In this document: piece after piece, positions 1 through 11,551 of the stretch | How the letters are laid out: the number at the start of each line of letters is the position of its first letter | How positions within the stretch are numbered: position 1 is the stretch's first letter | Assembly: GCA_029168955.1 (NCBI GenBank) | Contig: JAPDOI010001914.1 | Coordinates: 60,447-124,446, forward strand | Direction: 5' to 3' | From: Aplectana chamaeleonis | Taxonomy: Eukaryota; Nematoda; Chromadorea; Rhabditida; Cosmocercidae | DNA: 64,000 nucleotides | The notes under the pieces: generated by a model | Databases searched by the model: none | The model's input: only the letters and a program-made list of their open reading frames with translations | Told to the model about the DNA's origin: nothing | Program-made: the position numbers and the translations under genes

Positions 1-700
1 ACGTCAAAGGACGGCTGTTAAGACAGGCTTCAATTTCGGTTAAAAGTGTCGTAGTGGTTTCGAAGTTTAACTTTTTGCGTCCGACGGCTTTGTACATGGC
101 GTTCTTCACGGATTGAATTAGCCTTTCGTAAAATCCGCCTTTCAAGGGCGTACGGCGTGATATACTTCCACTCGATTCCTTGTTGCATACCAAATCGCTT
201 TGGTTCATGTTTTCCATCCATTCCTTGTAAGCTTCCGCAAGTATATCTTGGCCGAGCTTGAATGACGGGGCGTTGTCGCAGGTTATGCTCTCTGGAGTGC
301 CTCTTCTGGCAACGAATCTTCTTAGGGCGTTAATCACCGAAGATGTACTCGCGTCTGGCAACAATTCCAGGTGAATTAGTCTTGTCACAGCGCATGTGAA
401 GATTGAACCATACGCCTTCGAGGTGCTATCAGAAGCTTCGCTGGTTTCTTTGAGATGTAGAGGACCAAACATGTCCATGCCGACATGAAGAAATGGCCTG
501 CTTTCGATTACTCTCCTGGATGGCAGATTCTTGGCCTCAGGGTAGCGGAACGGCAGGCTGTTGAACTTCTGACATGGAATACAACCTCGTACTGCCATTT
601 TCACTTGTTTACGCAATCGCGGAATCCAGAAGTGCTGTCGGACGTTTGCCATGGTATGTGCAACGAGAACAGTGGTATTGACCATGTGCCTTTTGAATCA
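1..700 (-). pseudogene. BEL/Pao integrase region (partial)
   Basis: One minus-strand frame is open from about 700 to the window edge. It begins with a zinc-binding H/H...CIPC segment that includes FWIPRLRKQV, then the catalytic core. The three acidic residues are visible: Asp in GMDMFGPL (codon 473-475), Asp in CDNAPSF (275-277) and Glu in GGFYERLIQSVK (125-127), spaced 66 and 50 codons apart. Integrase inserts the cDNA copy into host DNA. This is the best-kept part of the element, with no stop seen across the core. Upstream (700-1290) the link to RNase H is broken by frameshifts. The C-terminal domain continues beyond the window. Confidence 0.85.
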
Positions 701-1286
701 CTAATTTCGCGAAAATCCGTCTCTGGAGCTAGTATCACAGGCAGTTTTGCGCTCTTCGATAGATTACTCTTGCCTAGCCGTCCATAGCATCTGTAGATTC
801 CATCATCATCCTTTTTGATATTTAGGTGATTATTCGTTGTTGCCAAAATGATTTTCTTGAATCGTTGCTGATGGATTTTCCAGATGAATTTTCTCGCTTG
901 TTGGATGTTTCCGGACTTCAACTGTTCTGTTCCCTTTTGGGCTAGCATTTCCGGGATTGTCGTCTCCAGCCGTCGTTTTGTACGTTCCGGAAGTACTCTT
1001 GATACATTCGCGATGAAGCGTAGAACGTATGCAGTCGTGGTTTCGAGCTTGTACAAAGTTGAGAATCGAGCTAAGATTGAACAGTATCGATGGAGTATCT
1101 TCTCGATTCACTGACAGAACATTTCCATGGATTGCTTCGTTCTCCAAGTTTAGCAGAAAGGGTTGATTTTCAGCTGGCCAATGAGTGGCCTGCTGGGACA
1201 GTAGATCAGGGCCTTTCCACCCAGATGCTTTGTTGAAATTCCTTCGCCATTTGCTCCTCTGGTTCCAACATCTGCGGGATTTTTCA

Positions 1287-1640
1287 TCAGTGCTTATGTA
1301 TCCGAATTTTCGTCACTAGTCCCCTTTCTTGGAGATTCTCGACAATCGCTTTGACTTCTTTCAGTCTGTTAGAAACGAGGCGCCCAACGTTCTTATCTGG
1401 CGCAATTTTCTTCAACCATTGCAGAACTATTTGAGAGTCTGTGAAGATTTGTATTGCATTAATCTTGATGGTTTGCTGGAGTTCTTCAATAATCGTCACC
1501 GCAAGCCTTGCTGCCATTGTAATAGCGTTCATTTCGAGTTTTGGAATGGTGCTATTTTTCGTTCTTTTTGGAAGTCTTGACTTGGCCATGAGGAGGTTAA
1601 CTCTTCCATCATAGACCGAGATATGCTACGGAACACATGG
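1287..1640 (-). pseudogene. BEL/Pao RNase H domain fragment
   Basis: A frame of about 100 codons contains KLEMNAITMAARLA (the Glu-bearing helix) followed by IFTDSQIVLQWLKK (Asp and the conserved TDS), the signature of the RNase H domain that follows RT in BEL/Pao polyproteins. It would degrade the RNA strand during reverse transcription. It is separated from the RT frame at 2.0-3.1 kb and the integrase frame at 1-0.7 kb by stops and frameshifts. Confidence 0.75.
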
Positions 1641-2029
1641 CAGTTTACTAGCATCTGCGAAAAGAATCAAGCTATGGCTGGCTGACTTGTCCGCCATTTT
1701 CTTGGTAGTTTTATTTCAACATTTCCAGTTTCCAATAGAATATCGTACCACTTTTTGGGCATCTGCGGCTGTCAGTTGTGTGTCCCAGTCGTAATCCTTC
1801 GTCCAAAGGTACTGGAAGAACTGTTTTGGTTTTAACATGAGAGGTTAGCCATCCCATGGGATCGTATACTGAAGCTATTGAACTCCAGAATTGCTCTTTT
1901 TGTCGTGTTTGTTGTGCTCAGCTGATGGTTGTTGACTAGTAGTATGTCTTCTGTGGGTTTCCATCGAATCCCAGTACAACTTCAGTTGCTTCTCCTGTGA
2001 CATATCCTTAGGATTGATTTGGGAGTTGA

Positions 2030-3134
2030 AGTTGGGGGTCGTTCGAAGTGAATTCTCTTAGGTTCATGTTCAGCTCTTCAAAGATTTTCTTCGAAGTCTG
2101 GTATTTCTTCAAGGCTTCCTGTGTGCTTTCAGCGCTGAAGAATAGGTTGTCGACGTAGAGGTTGGTATTTATCTCCTCCAGAAATCAGGTTCTTCTTTTG
2201 CTGAGTTTAGGTGAAATCGTATTGTTGCTGCCAGAAGGAATGGTGATGCATTGATTCCGAAGGTGACTCTGGTGAAGCGATAGACCACTGTGTTGTCCTT
2301 CGTAGGTGGTTTTGAAACGTCTCTCACCCACAGACATCTGGTCGCGTCACGATCTTCTTCCTGGAGCCGCACTTGAAGAAAGGCTTTTTCCACATCGGAT
2401 GTTACTTCTATTCTTCCAGTTCGAAAACGCAGCATCATTCCAATGAGTTTCGGCAGTATGAGAGGGCCTTGGTGAAGAACGTCGTTGAGGCTCAGTTTGC
2501 CTCTATAATGCGCCGATGCGTCGAAGACTATTCTTTTTGGTGTCGTCTTCTTTTCAGGTGTGATGACAGCATGATGCGGTAGATAGTGAATTATCTTGCC
2601 TTGACCGTCTTGAACTTCTGGAGCTTCTTCCAGAATGCCCTTTGCGAGTTGATCCTTGAAAATTTGATCGTATTCCTCAAGGAAACGGGAGTTGTTTTGG
2701 CATGTGCGAAAGAGTCCTTGCAGTCTCGCTTCGGCTATTTGTCTGTTATCTGGAAGATGTTCATGATTGTCCTTCCATGGCAGTCGGACGTGATATCCAT
2801 CTGGCCTTCTGACGATCGTTTCGTTAAAGCGCTTCCAGCACTGCCTCGTTGATTTGCTGTTTCTCAGGTGATGGGGTCCAGTAAACTCCTCTGTTCCTGA
2901 TGACTCAAAGGTAAGGAACTGTTCCCATTTGCTTTGCTCTTCGTCTTTGGGCATAGTTAGCTGAACGTGAGCGTTGGTTTGCGTCACATCAGACTCCTTT
3001 TCAGACGTCATGTATCCGAATGAGGTTGAAATCAGATGGAGGCCTGAAGGAAGCTTTATAATCCCATCTTTTATGACTTGCCAGAGTTGGTCGCAACCAA
3101 GTAAAATCTGAGGATCTGTTGCCTTTGCTGGCAA
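2030..3134 (-). pseudogene. BEL/Pao reverse transcriptase region
   Basis: The frame 2169-3134 (321 codons) carries RT motifs: KRIVFDAS near residues 200-207, and SDVEKAFLQVRL near 246-257 with the first catalytic Asp. The second catalytic motif, YVDNLFFSAEST (YVDN codons at 2146-2157), is in another frame just after the stop that ends this ORF, so one frameshift separates the two halves of the active site. The N-terminal 100 residues match the protease-RT linker usual for BEL/Pao. The copy is inactive as read; a single sequencing error at about 2165 cannot be excluded. Confidence 0.88.
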
Positions 3135-3769
3135 CAGTGAGAGCTAATTCCGTTCTCTCTGATGAAGTTTATATCCTCCATGTCATAGTATGGTGTCGCT
3201 ACATGACTAGTTATGACGTCGCTCTTATAGAGTTTGAACTCCAAGATGCGTCCTTGAATGTCTTTGAGCTTGACTGATACGATGTCGTGATATGTTTCTC
3301 TTGTTTCGTTGGATCCAAAAGTGTTCAGGCGAAGAAGTTCACGTCCTACACGCGGCAGCTGTAGATCATCCACTATGGATGAGTGTATGAATGACAATTC
3401 TGAACCGGTATCAAGAAGAATCCTTGTATTCTGTGACTTGATCGGACCGATTATTTGTGCTGATCCAGTGAGAAGCTGAGCCCTTTGCGTAGATTGCTTG
3501 TTGATCTGCATCACGGCTTGACTGTTCTGTACTGGAAATGAGACTTTGTTGTCATCAGGATGACTTGGAACGGAGGCTTGCGTTGTGGGTCTAAGCTTGC
3601 CTTGAGGTTGTGTAACTTTGTGGCCTTGGATTGTTGTCTCCGGTTTGGTTGTGTCAGGAGAACGTTGAGGATTGTGCAACGAAGTGTGGTGTTTCTGTCC
3701 ACATATTCTGCATCCCTCGCTTGCTACAAGCTTCGGCATTGTGATCAGAAACGTCTGCAGTTCCTGCAA
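3071..3769 (-). pseudogene. BEL/Pao zinc knuckle and retroviral-type aspartic protease
   Basis: An open frame of 232 codons begins with a zinc-binding CRICGQKHHTSLH motif (Cys20, Cys23, His28, His32), typical of the segment before the BEL protease. A Thr/Gln-rich linker follows, then LLDTGSELSFI at residues 118-128. DTGS is the aspartic protease active-site motif, with Asp120 codon near 3410-3412. The protease cuts the polyprotein. The frame overlaps the RT frame by 64 bp in a different register, which points to a frameshift because BEL/Pao normally encodes one polyprotein. Confidence 0.82.
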
Positions 3770-4860
3770 AGCCTGTTACGATTGAAGAATGCTGTTCTTT
3801 GACTGAGGGGTGTCGTCGGGCAGTCGACCGAACGGTGAGAGGCCTGCTTGCAGTAGAGGCATTCGGAGGGCTGAAACTGTCGTCTGTTTCTGCTCCAAGA
3901 GTTCATAGTGACTGCGTTTTCAGTGATCGTGTTGCGACTGGTACTGCCTGATGATGCTTGGGCTTCTTCGATAATCTCTTTCTTAGTGATGATGTCGTCC
4001 ACTTCAGAGTAGAACTTGTCAGCTCCAATCCTTAGAATTCCTGAGCTCTGATTTCTTCTCTAAAATTTTCAGTTGGATTCGCTCATTGAATTTTCTGAAG
4101 ATTTGCGTGAGCAAGTACCTCTGGTTCACGTCTTCTTCTTTTGTTGCCAACTGAGCCATGGATGTCGCGATTTGATCCAAGAGTTTCCGTTGCTGACGAG
4201 TGGACGGTCCCTCTGCCTTGAGGAGTTCTCAGCCTTCTATAGGTTGATCAATGATGGTCTCATTGTTGCCACCAAGCGCTTCTTGCAGCCATTGAACAGC
4301 TTCCATGTGGTTAAAGCTTCCGTGATTTGAAAACGCGAAATGGCTTCCTTCACATCACCCTGGAGTGCCTTGATCAGATAATTAAATTTCATCAAGGGAG
4401 GTATCGGTTGATCGTGAACATTGGTTCTGAAGATTTGCCAGAAGTTGTCCCATTCCCAGTTTCTTCCAGAAAAGTTGGGGACTGGCAGTGTTAGAGCAGT
4501 GATTGTCGCCTTGTGAAATCAGTTGTTTGGATCACTGGTGGTTCCATTCGCTGGAGTGTGACTTGACTCCAACTTCGTGTTCTAGCAGATCCAGCTTCAG
4601 TCTCTCAGCTTTCTCCATCACTTCATCTGTTGAGAGCTGGTACTCTTGAATATCCTCAAGTCCAGTAGAGCGTTCGTCTTCTTCAGGTCCCTCATATCCA
4701 AGCTCGAGCTTATCCATCCCGCTTCTTCCATCAGAAATCGGCTTGCGTCAAGCACTCGTATTGACTGCTTAACTTTAAGTAGCTGGTGCTCTAACTGCTC
4801 TCGTGGAAGACGTGACCCGTCCGCCTCTGATTGTTCGATGACATCCGAAGCATCGCTCAC
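3745..4860 (-). pseudogene. BEL/Pao gag-like region (DUF1759 type) with CCHC knuckle
   Basis: Minus-strand frames at 4618-4860 and 4532-4717 give a charged helical gag N-terminus. Fragments at about 4080-4480 carry the KFNYLIKALQGDVKEAI-like segment of DUF1759 gag proteins, broken by stops. The frame 3745-4002 (85 codons) ends in a clear CCHC knuckle, Cys48-X2-Cys51-X4-His56-X4-Cys61, followed by a second Cys pair (CRNC). Gag forms the particle and packages RNA. At least three frame breaks are needed to thread the region, so it is a relic. Confidence 0.75.
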
Positions 4861-5358
4861 CGCTCTCGTGGTGGATTCTCTGACCTGGTTACTCTCGCCT
4901 TATGAGTCCTCAACGACAGGCACCACCTCGTGAAGTGCGAGATTCTTCAACGTTGGATCGTGCGGTCAGCTTTGGAGCACTGTTAACAGCTCTCGTGAGC
5001 CGATTTTGGGTACGAGACACCCTTCCTTTGTGAGTCCTCAACGACATAGCAGTAAACAGAGGTGACACACGGAGCGATGGACAAATCTAGCCTTTTATCT
5101 GGGACAGTGAAGATTGAAGACGCACCTTCTAGGATACCTTGATCGACCAACCAGCAGCCACAATGATCAAAGCACCAGCTCAAATCGATCGAGCGTTGTC
5201 GAGCCAATTCCACCAGGCAGACAACAGGAGCCAACGTCTTCTAGCGCTTGTGCTAGATTCCAGCCAGTTGCCACACGTATCGATCCCAGATTCAACAGAG
5301 CCGATGCACCATGTAGTAGCCCGCTTCTGGGCTTTACTGCTGTATCGAGGCCGTCGAG

Positions 5359-5416
5359 GGGAAGCGATTTATTCACAAGTGAAGTATGCACACCGAGCTA
5401 ACCCTTTTATAGGGTA
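5359..5416 (-). promoter_or_regulatory. LTR promoter: TATA box and downstream AATAAA
   Basis: On the minus strand, CTATAAAAGGG (about 5403-5415) is a strong TATA box. AATAAA follows about 35 bp downstream (about 5368-5374), as in the U3-R part of an LTR. The position, just upstream of gag and in its direction, fits the 5' LTR. No convincing primer-binding site was found near 4980, so the LTR ends are open. Confidence 0.5.
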
Positions 5417-5449
5417 GCGTTCATTATCATATCACACAATAACAAAACA

Positions 5450-6814
5450 TAAATGATCACAGTATCACATTCAGTTGTTTGTTCTTCCGTGATATCGCTT
5501 CATTGTGAAGGAGGCGGTCTTGCCCGGTCTCCCCTAGGTCTTCTCCTTGTTGTTCTCGCAATAGTCGCGATAAAGAACGTGATTTTCCAAAGTTTTCGAC
5601 ACATACCTTCAAGATTCGAAAAAAACTCAAGTTGTTGTCGAATCTTGTAGAACACACTGGATAAATTATTTCAAAAGGGTTGAACGTTTTTCAAATTTTC
5701 CGTCAGTTCCACACAACTATCATCCTATGAGAATGACGACTCATCATCTTTTTCAGTATAATTCATCAGCCTTTGACCGAGCTGGACCATTCACATTGCT
5801 CGCAAGGAACTACTTTACTCGAATGTACCATCTCAAACCTAACGAAAATCCTTTTTTTCTAGACGGTGTTCGATTTGATGATCAATTAAGTACCAGATTT
5901 TTTTTGAAAGACTTGATGCAACGAAAATGTGAATTTTGCATAAAATTACCACCTTTGAGGTGGCCGCGCAGGTAAACAGATAAATCGCTCACTCTTGGAA
6001 CTGAAAAGTGTACGGGCAAGACCTCAGACTCAGACCGTGCCAAAAACTCCGCGTGTCCGCCTCCCGCCGGGCGCATGTTGTGCGCGCCCCACACTGCTTA
6101 TCCGATCTGAAAGCTCACTTGAATGCATTCTTCCTGGATTTCAATGGGAATGATTAAAACTCACTAAAACATGTTTGGTAATATACAGATTTCCTAGTTT
6201 ACTTCAGATTTAATGATTTATATGCTCTCTATTTTTATTCTACTGTGAACAACCTAATCTTTGGGTGTACTTGTATAGAGCTCAGGATTTCTATTATCAA
6301 AAACAGCGGAATACTGAGACATGGAGAAATATAGCGGTGCAGATCCAATAATTTAATGATATGCTTACCGATTAAAAAGGCAGTTGCGCCCTAATTCCTT
6401 GCGATGGCATACTGTCTCATGAAAAAGGACGTTTTTGGTGGATCTTAGAATAGATTTCGAGCAGAGTATTGGTGGTTAAAGTTTAGCGAGTAGGGAGTAG
6501 GCGCATCCCCGAAATCTAGATACGCGTACGATACTTATGAAGCTGTCCTCACACTTTCTTTGCTTACATAACTATTCCCCAATTTGATATCCGTTCTGTG
6601 TCTTTTTCTGGAAGATGGCTGCAAAGATACTCGACTTCATCTGTGGTTTGCTTTCCCTTCATACAGGCTTCTCGCAAGCTTTCTCATATGCGACAGTACA
6701 CTCTGTACGAATTCGACATGGATAATTCGTAATGCGTCGTCTCAGAAAACGCGGTGAGAACACCTAACCCCCACACCCCCCACCAAACAAGCCGTTGGGT
6801 ACCTTGAAATCACA
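5450..6814. other. No recognisable gene
   Basis: Mostly AT-rich DNA with short open frames on both strands that look random. A GC-richer patch lies at about 6000-6110. I see no RNA gene and no coherent repeat. The left part may still belong to LTR-flanking or LTR sequence. Confidence 0.4.
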
Positions 6815-7126
6815 CTACACCCTCACATACGAATTTTGTGATTTTATTTGATTGTCTAGTAGACCCTCTTTTATAAGACGTGCCAAGTGCGAGATCTCAA
6901 TTCCTCCGAATAAGCGAGATATAGGCGACCACCTTAGGCCCGACCTGCTTCGCTCACCTGCACGGGCCACACCCCTCACCAGATTTCCAAACTCTGTGGC
7001 GGATAGATGAATGACTGAATTCTCAACAATTCGTCGTTCTTCAGACCATAACCAGACTGTCTCCTTATCCTGGCTCGCTCTCAGGCAACGATTGCGAATG
7101 AAGAGAAGAAACAACTCATCCGCCAA
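6815..7126 (-). CDS. Unrecognised 103-codon ORF
   Basis: Starts with MADELFLLFIRNRC and stays open for 103 codons. The composition is ordinary rather than low-complexity, and it lies in a GC-richer island than its flanks. I recognise no domain. There is no clear splice site, neighbour or promoter to support it, so it may be chance or an old exon within repeat DNA. Confidence 0.12.
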   Translation of the reverse strand: MADELFLLFIRNRCLRASQDKETVWLWSEERRIVENSVIHLSATEFGNLVRGVARAGERSRSGLRWSPISRLFGGIEISHLARLIKEGLLDNQIKSQNSYVRV

Positions 7127-7689
7127 TTTTTCACCCTTTAAATATAGGCATCTTTAATAAGCCATAACTCTGTTCATAGGGGTCTTGGACGAAAAAAAGA
7201 TACCACTGTGAGTCAGAGTGTGACCCTCCTTAAGACCAGCATAAAAACTAAAAAATCAGCTTCTGGGTGTTCTGTGCCTTTGAAGGCAGCTTCCTTTTTA
7301 AGGCGGAAATTCGCATTTGGGGTTTTCTTCTCGCTCCAATATTTGAACCAAGTGGAGATAGCGAAACTTGAGACCTCAATGTCGCGCATATGCATTTTCG
7401 ATGCACTTCTTGCGTTCAATCTAATGTTTTCTAATACTTTCGTATAAAAAGAGATGCCACTGTGATCAGAGGACTCAATGAAAGCAATATAGAAATTACT
7501 CCAAATTGAAATCGGACCACTTTGAAGCAAGTTATAGCGATGCAGCGCTTTGTGAGCGCAAAAAAACGCCGCAAAATGCTTTTTCTGCGAAAAATTGTGC
7601 GGGACTCTACCTAAGGGTAAAAATTCGGTATTATAGTCCGCCCACCGTGTATAGCAACCCTGTCAAGCTCGAGAACTCAATTCTATCAA

Positions 7690-8023
7690 AAAAGTGAGAA
7701 ACTACACTGAAAAAGTCGACCCCGCTCACAACACCATAAAAGCATAATCAAGCGTTTCGACCTCGAAAGATAACCCAAATTTTTGCAAACGGAAAATTTA
7801 GTTTGTGTAGCGATGCTCAAAAGCAAAATGTACAATAGCAGAGCTCTTGGTTCTCTTTCCGGGGCGATGCAGTTAGGCTTTGGGGCGGAGCCGACTTTTC
7901 CTTGAAGTTTCTCATTTATTACAGCGAATTGAGATCTCGCGCTTGTCATGGTGCTACTCACGCTGGGCGGGCTATAATATCAAATTTTACTCCTGATGTT
8001 CACACTGTGCCTTCAAGGCTGTT
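7690..8023. mobile_element. Partial MITE, same family as 42524-43007
   Basis: The segment around 7900-8023 (GCCGACTTTTCCTTG, ATCTCGCGCTTGTCATGG, ACACTGTGCCTTCAAGG) matches in order the right part of the element at 42524-43007, which ends TTGGACTGTGCCTTTAA. The left boundary is not visible and the terminal TTAA has decayed to TCAA, so this is an old, truncated copy. Confidence 0.5.
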
Positions 8024-8254
8024 TGGCGCAGCGAGGCTTTGCTCTGTAATTCAAATAATCCATAGATCTTAAAGCACGCCCACAAGTACGCCGCGATGCG
8101 TGGATTGTCACACCTTGTATACAGAATATCCGGAAGTCTAAATGTTTATGCTCAGAAGAAATAACTCTCCAAGCTGATTATCAATGTCCTTGTGGCTGCC
8201 CAAATGAACCACTTTGAGCAAAGTTACCACACTGCGCTGGCCAAAACGGAGAGC

Positions 8255-8350
8255 AGCAGCTGGGGCGACGAAAGGAGCACGAGGGCAGCACGTGCTGCTA
8301 AGAGCAGCACAAAGGCAGCACGTGCTGCTCGAGCAGCAGCTCTTCCCCTC
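8255..8350. repeat. GC-rich palindrome cluster
   Basis: Repeated perfect palindromes in about 95 bp: GCAGCACGTGCTGC occurs twice and GCTGCTCGAGCAGC once. The outer sequence is also dyad-like (AGGGGAGCACGAGG near the right end against CCTCGTGCTCCCCT). It can fold into several alternative stem-loops. It adjoins the outer end of the inverted repeat at 8419-9459. Confidence 0.6.
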
Positions 8351-8418
8351 GTGCTCCCCTCGCTATCCTCGTCGAGGTGAAAGCCTTTTGTGCTCCATTA
8401 CGACCCCGCGATCCTCTG

Positions 8419-9459
8419 AGTGTCTCCATACCTGGGAAACAGTCAAGATTTACTCTTGATCCTGCCAGGTTTCCCTTAGCTGCCTGCGCCTCCACTACTT
8501 TCACTCTACCTACCTGTTCCTCTCGACGGTCTAACGCACTCCTCGCTCGAAGACAGTCTCGGAAAGGGATTGAATTTGAGCAGCGAAGATGGGGCTAGAA
8601 AGACAGCGGTGGAAGGTGCGGTCGTTGGAAAACCAATGTTCCGAAAGCATAATGGGGGGGCTTCTGCAATGTTGGTGTATGGGGACGAGATAAATGTAGT
8701 TGACGGTTAGGGGCTGTTTTCGGACAGCCTCGGAGGGTTCTCAGAAAATGAAGCTTAACTGTGTGGGTGGCCAACATCATACGCGCATTTAGAAAATCGG
8801 AACAGGAACTAGCTCTATGGGTTGTCGCTTTCCTGGGATCCCAGTCCCGTTCTCGAACTGTGCTATCGGTGGTGAATCCTTAGTCGCAGACCATCCAGAA
8901 ACCGACGCGCGCGACCGCGGCGCATCACCACACTGATGACTTCACTAAGCAAAGGTGTGACTCAACCAACTGACTGCTCTTCGACAATTGCGGTCAGAAA
9001 TTATTGAGTACAAGGAGAAGGATCGGAATATGGAATTTTCATTTTCTCAATTTCATAAAAATCACCCGCGAGCATTGCACCCACACGGATAAATGCTTTC
9101 TTTTCTGAAACCTCCGAAGCTGTCCGAAAAACAGCCCCTCATACCGTTAACTGCTTTTTATCTCGTCCCCATACACCAACATTGCAGAAGCCACCCATTA
9201 TGCTTTCGGAACATTGGTTTTCCAACGACCGCACCTTCCACCGCTGTCTTTCTAGCCCATCTTCGCTGCTCAAATTCAATCCCTTTCCGAGACTGTCTTC
9301 GAGCGAGGAGTGCGTTAGACCGTCGAGAGGAACAGATAGATAGAGTGAAAGTAGTGGAGGCGCAGGCAGCTAAGGGGACCACTGCCAGCGCGGAGTTCAT
9401 CCAAAACCAGGCAGGACCAAAAGTAAATCTTGACTGTTTCCCAGGTATGGAGACAGTTT
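8419..9459. repeat. Large inverted repeat (arms about 340 and 360 bp, 340-bp spacer)
   Basis: 8419-8757 is matched by the reverse complement of 9097-9459. Shared landmarks run from GTCTCCATACCTGGGAAAC at the outer end to GGACAGC-TCGGAGG at the inner end. The left arm lacks 27 bp present in the right arm, an in-frame difference in a frame open in both arms (minus at 8298-8600, plus at 9093-9518) that reads KVVEAQAAKG...VNLDCFPGMET. The spacer contains nothing I recognise. It could be a foldback element or an inverted duplication of an old exon. Confidence 0.85.
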
Positions 9460-9479
9460 CGAAATTCACAATACGACAA

Positions 9480-10330
9480 GAATCGATTGGTAATGTTTTT
9501 CAGGTTGAAGTTTCATAGATTCTGAAGAATTTCAACTTCGTGGAAGGGTGAAATATGTCGTAACTACTTCAAAAAATAACTGTTTTGACAAACTTGAAAA
9601 AATTCTAGAAATCAGGGCGACGAATGGTATATTCGGATTTTGAAAATAATAACTCCAAGAAATTTTTAATATTGACACAAACAATTGAAACTTGAATTTG
9701 CTCCTACATCGCAGACTCTAAAAGTTTGCAGTGTTATGAATTGTTCGTCTGAAGTCAAAGTTGAAACGATTCATATCCGAATAATATTTTATCGTTGTTA
9801 TTGAAACCATTTTTCAGATAAAGCGATAGTTATAGTAATCAAACTGAATTATAAAGTATTCAAATTACAGTGAAAATTCGTATAAAAAATCCAATAAAGC
9901 AAATTGAAATAAGTATTAAATACAAATAGAAAAACCAAAATATTTGAGAACCAAAAAGTTTCAAGCAAATAACTGAATGAATAGCTAATAAATAATACCT
10001 AGAGGAAGAGTGAGATTAAATTTTTAAAGAATTGAAAATATAAAAAAATACAAATTGTAAAATGAAAAGAAAAACTGAACCGAATATTCGAATAAACTAG
10101 AGTAGACCCAGTCACACATTTCAGCAGCTCATATTCACCCACTCGATTGATTGTGTCAAACCTATATGCATTGTTTCAGAGTAAGCCACGTATCGATCAA
10201 AAAGAAAGAGGGATCAAGGCTGATTCCAAAACTGTCTTCAAATTTGAAAATCGTTCACTTTGAAGCGACTTATGATCAAAAGACGAAAAAAGCGAATTTC
10301 CGCGCTTTTTTCGCCTTTTTGCCAAAACTT
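9480..10330. other. AT-rich DNA without a gene
   Basis: Very AT-rich from 9.5 to 10.1 kb, with runs of GAAATT and AATTGAAA type words. No ORF, RNA gene or ordered repeat stands out. The last 100 bp (to the GGGTGGGTATTGTA at about 10333) match the end of a MITE family seen again near 18700 and at the tips of the 48.7-56.1 kb element. Confidence 0.4.
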
Positions 10331-10930
10331 AGGGTGGGTATTGTATATTGATCCCAAATCATTCCATATCTTGATAATGAAGCGAAATGCTCACACACAG
10401 AATAGTAATGAGCCAAGCCGCTAAATAGGCAACAAAGAAAATCTTAAACGTGGATGCGAAAATATTAGATTTTTTCGTTGATGGAATTCTGAGCCCAGGG
10501 TCCGATCTGGGCTCACTATTGACAGATGGCTGTCATTAGAGTGAAATCGACGAAATTCGTGCTCGCTCACAAAAACACCCAAGCAACATTCATATTTATA
10601 GAAAAAGCTCATACACCAAATTTTTTTCGAAATGTGATTCGGAGAGGAAAGATGTGCGCAGAAAACGACCAACGTTTTCACAGAAAACTAAAATTGAAAA
10701 AGTATGAATCCGCCGATCCAGCAACGATTCTTTCACGCTAATGTAAAGATGCGAAGAAGTAGATTGTGGCGAATATCATAGCTCCTCTGAATGTGCCCTA
10801 GATTCCTCCTGGCATCGGGTTGTAGTGCCCTGACACGTCCAACTCAGAACTTCCCAGCCTAGCTATTTCCGCCTTATAAGTATGTAGTCTGATAGCATCA
10901 TGCTACATACCATAAAGACGTAAATACCTA

Positions 10931-11130
10931 GAACTAAAGACGCATGTATCATTCCTCAAAGACGCATGTAACAAACGCTGAACACGCAGGCGCCTTACAT
11001 TAAAGGCGCATGAATCATTCCTCGAAGACGTACGTAACAAACGCTTAACACGCAGGTGCCTTACATCAAAGGCGCACGTAACCTTCCTCAAAGACGCATG
11101 TAACAAACGCTGAACACGCAGGCGCCTTAC
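10931..11130. repeat. 66-bp tandem repeat, three copies plus a partial
   Basis: The word GACG(C/T)A(C/T)GTAACAAACGCT starts at 10961, 11027 and 11093, exactly 66 bp apart. Each unit also holds AACACGCAGGCGCCTTAC and a related AAGGCGCATGAATC. A partial unit precedes the array. The multiple-of-three period keeps a 139-codon frame open on the minus strand (10903-11322), which I do not call a gene. Confidence 0.85.
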
Positions 11131-11551
11131 TCTATGTTTGCGTGCCCAATACACTGAAAATCTCCTAGCCTTCGCCAGGGCGGCGGTTGTGGACTCGGGA
11201 GAGACCAATGAACTATTTATTCCAAATGACAACGACTTGCCCTTATGAGGCGCGCCGTACATCGCGTGAGTTCGCAATCGATGTTCAACATGTGCATGAC
11301 GATAACTACGGCAACGGCCCAATCTTCGTGGGCAAAAACACTAATTATCTTCATATTTGACTACGACAAGTGCATTAATGGATAGCTTAAGGTTCCTACG
11401 TTCTTGTAGTTAACAAATAAAAGAACAAAACAATATGACATTGAGATTATTACTGATTATTATTAAATAACTATGAGATTTAACCTTCCTCAGGAAGATT
11501 GTTTCATACCTCGAGCTCGCAGATACCTTACTGCAGAGAAACGTTGTTACT

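Larger units (their letters stand above)
1..5440 (-). mobile_element. Degenerate BEL/Pao LTR retrotransposon, 3' end beyond the window
   Basis: Reading from about 5.4 kb leftwards on the minus strand, domains appear in the BEL/Pao order: gag with zinc knuckles, aspartic protease, reverse transcriptase, RNase H, integrase. The BEL-specific order and the YVDN form of the RT motif separate it from Ty3 and Ty1 types. The coding region is split by several frameshifts and stops, so it cannot make a full polyprotein as given. The integrase frame is still open at base 1, so the end of pol and the 3' LTR lie outside. A TATA box and AATAAA near 5.36-5.42 kb mark the 5' LTR, whose exact ends I could not fix. 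Confidence 0.9.

Noticed and set aside
4980..5720. Exact 5' LTR borders and primer-binding site of the BEL/Pao element
   Set aside because: Several TGT...ACA choices exist, no TGG-type primer-binding site is next to any of them, and the 3' LTR is outside the window.
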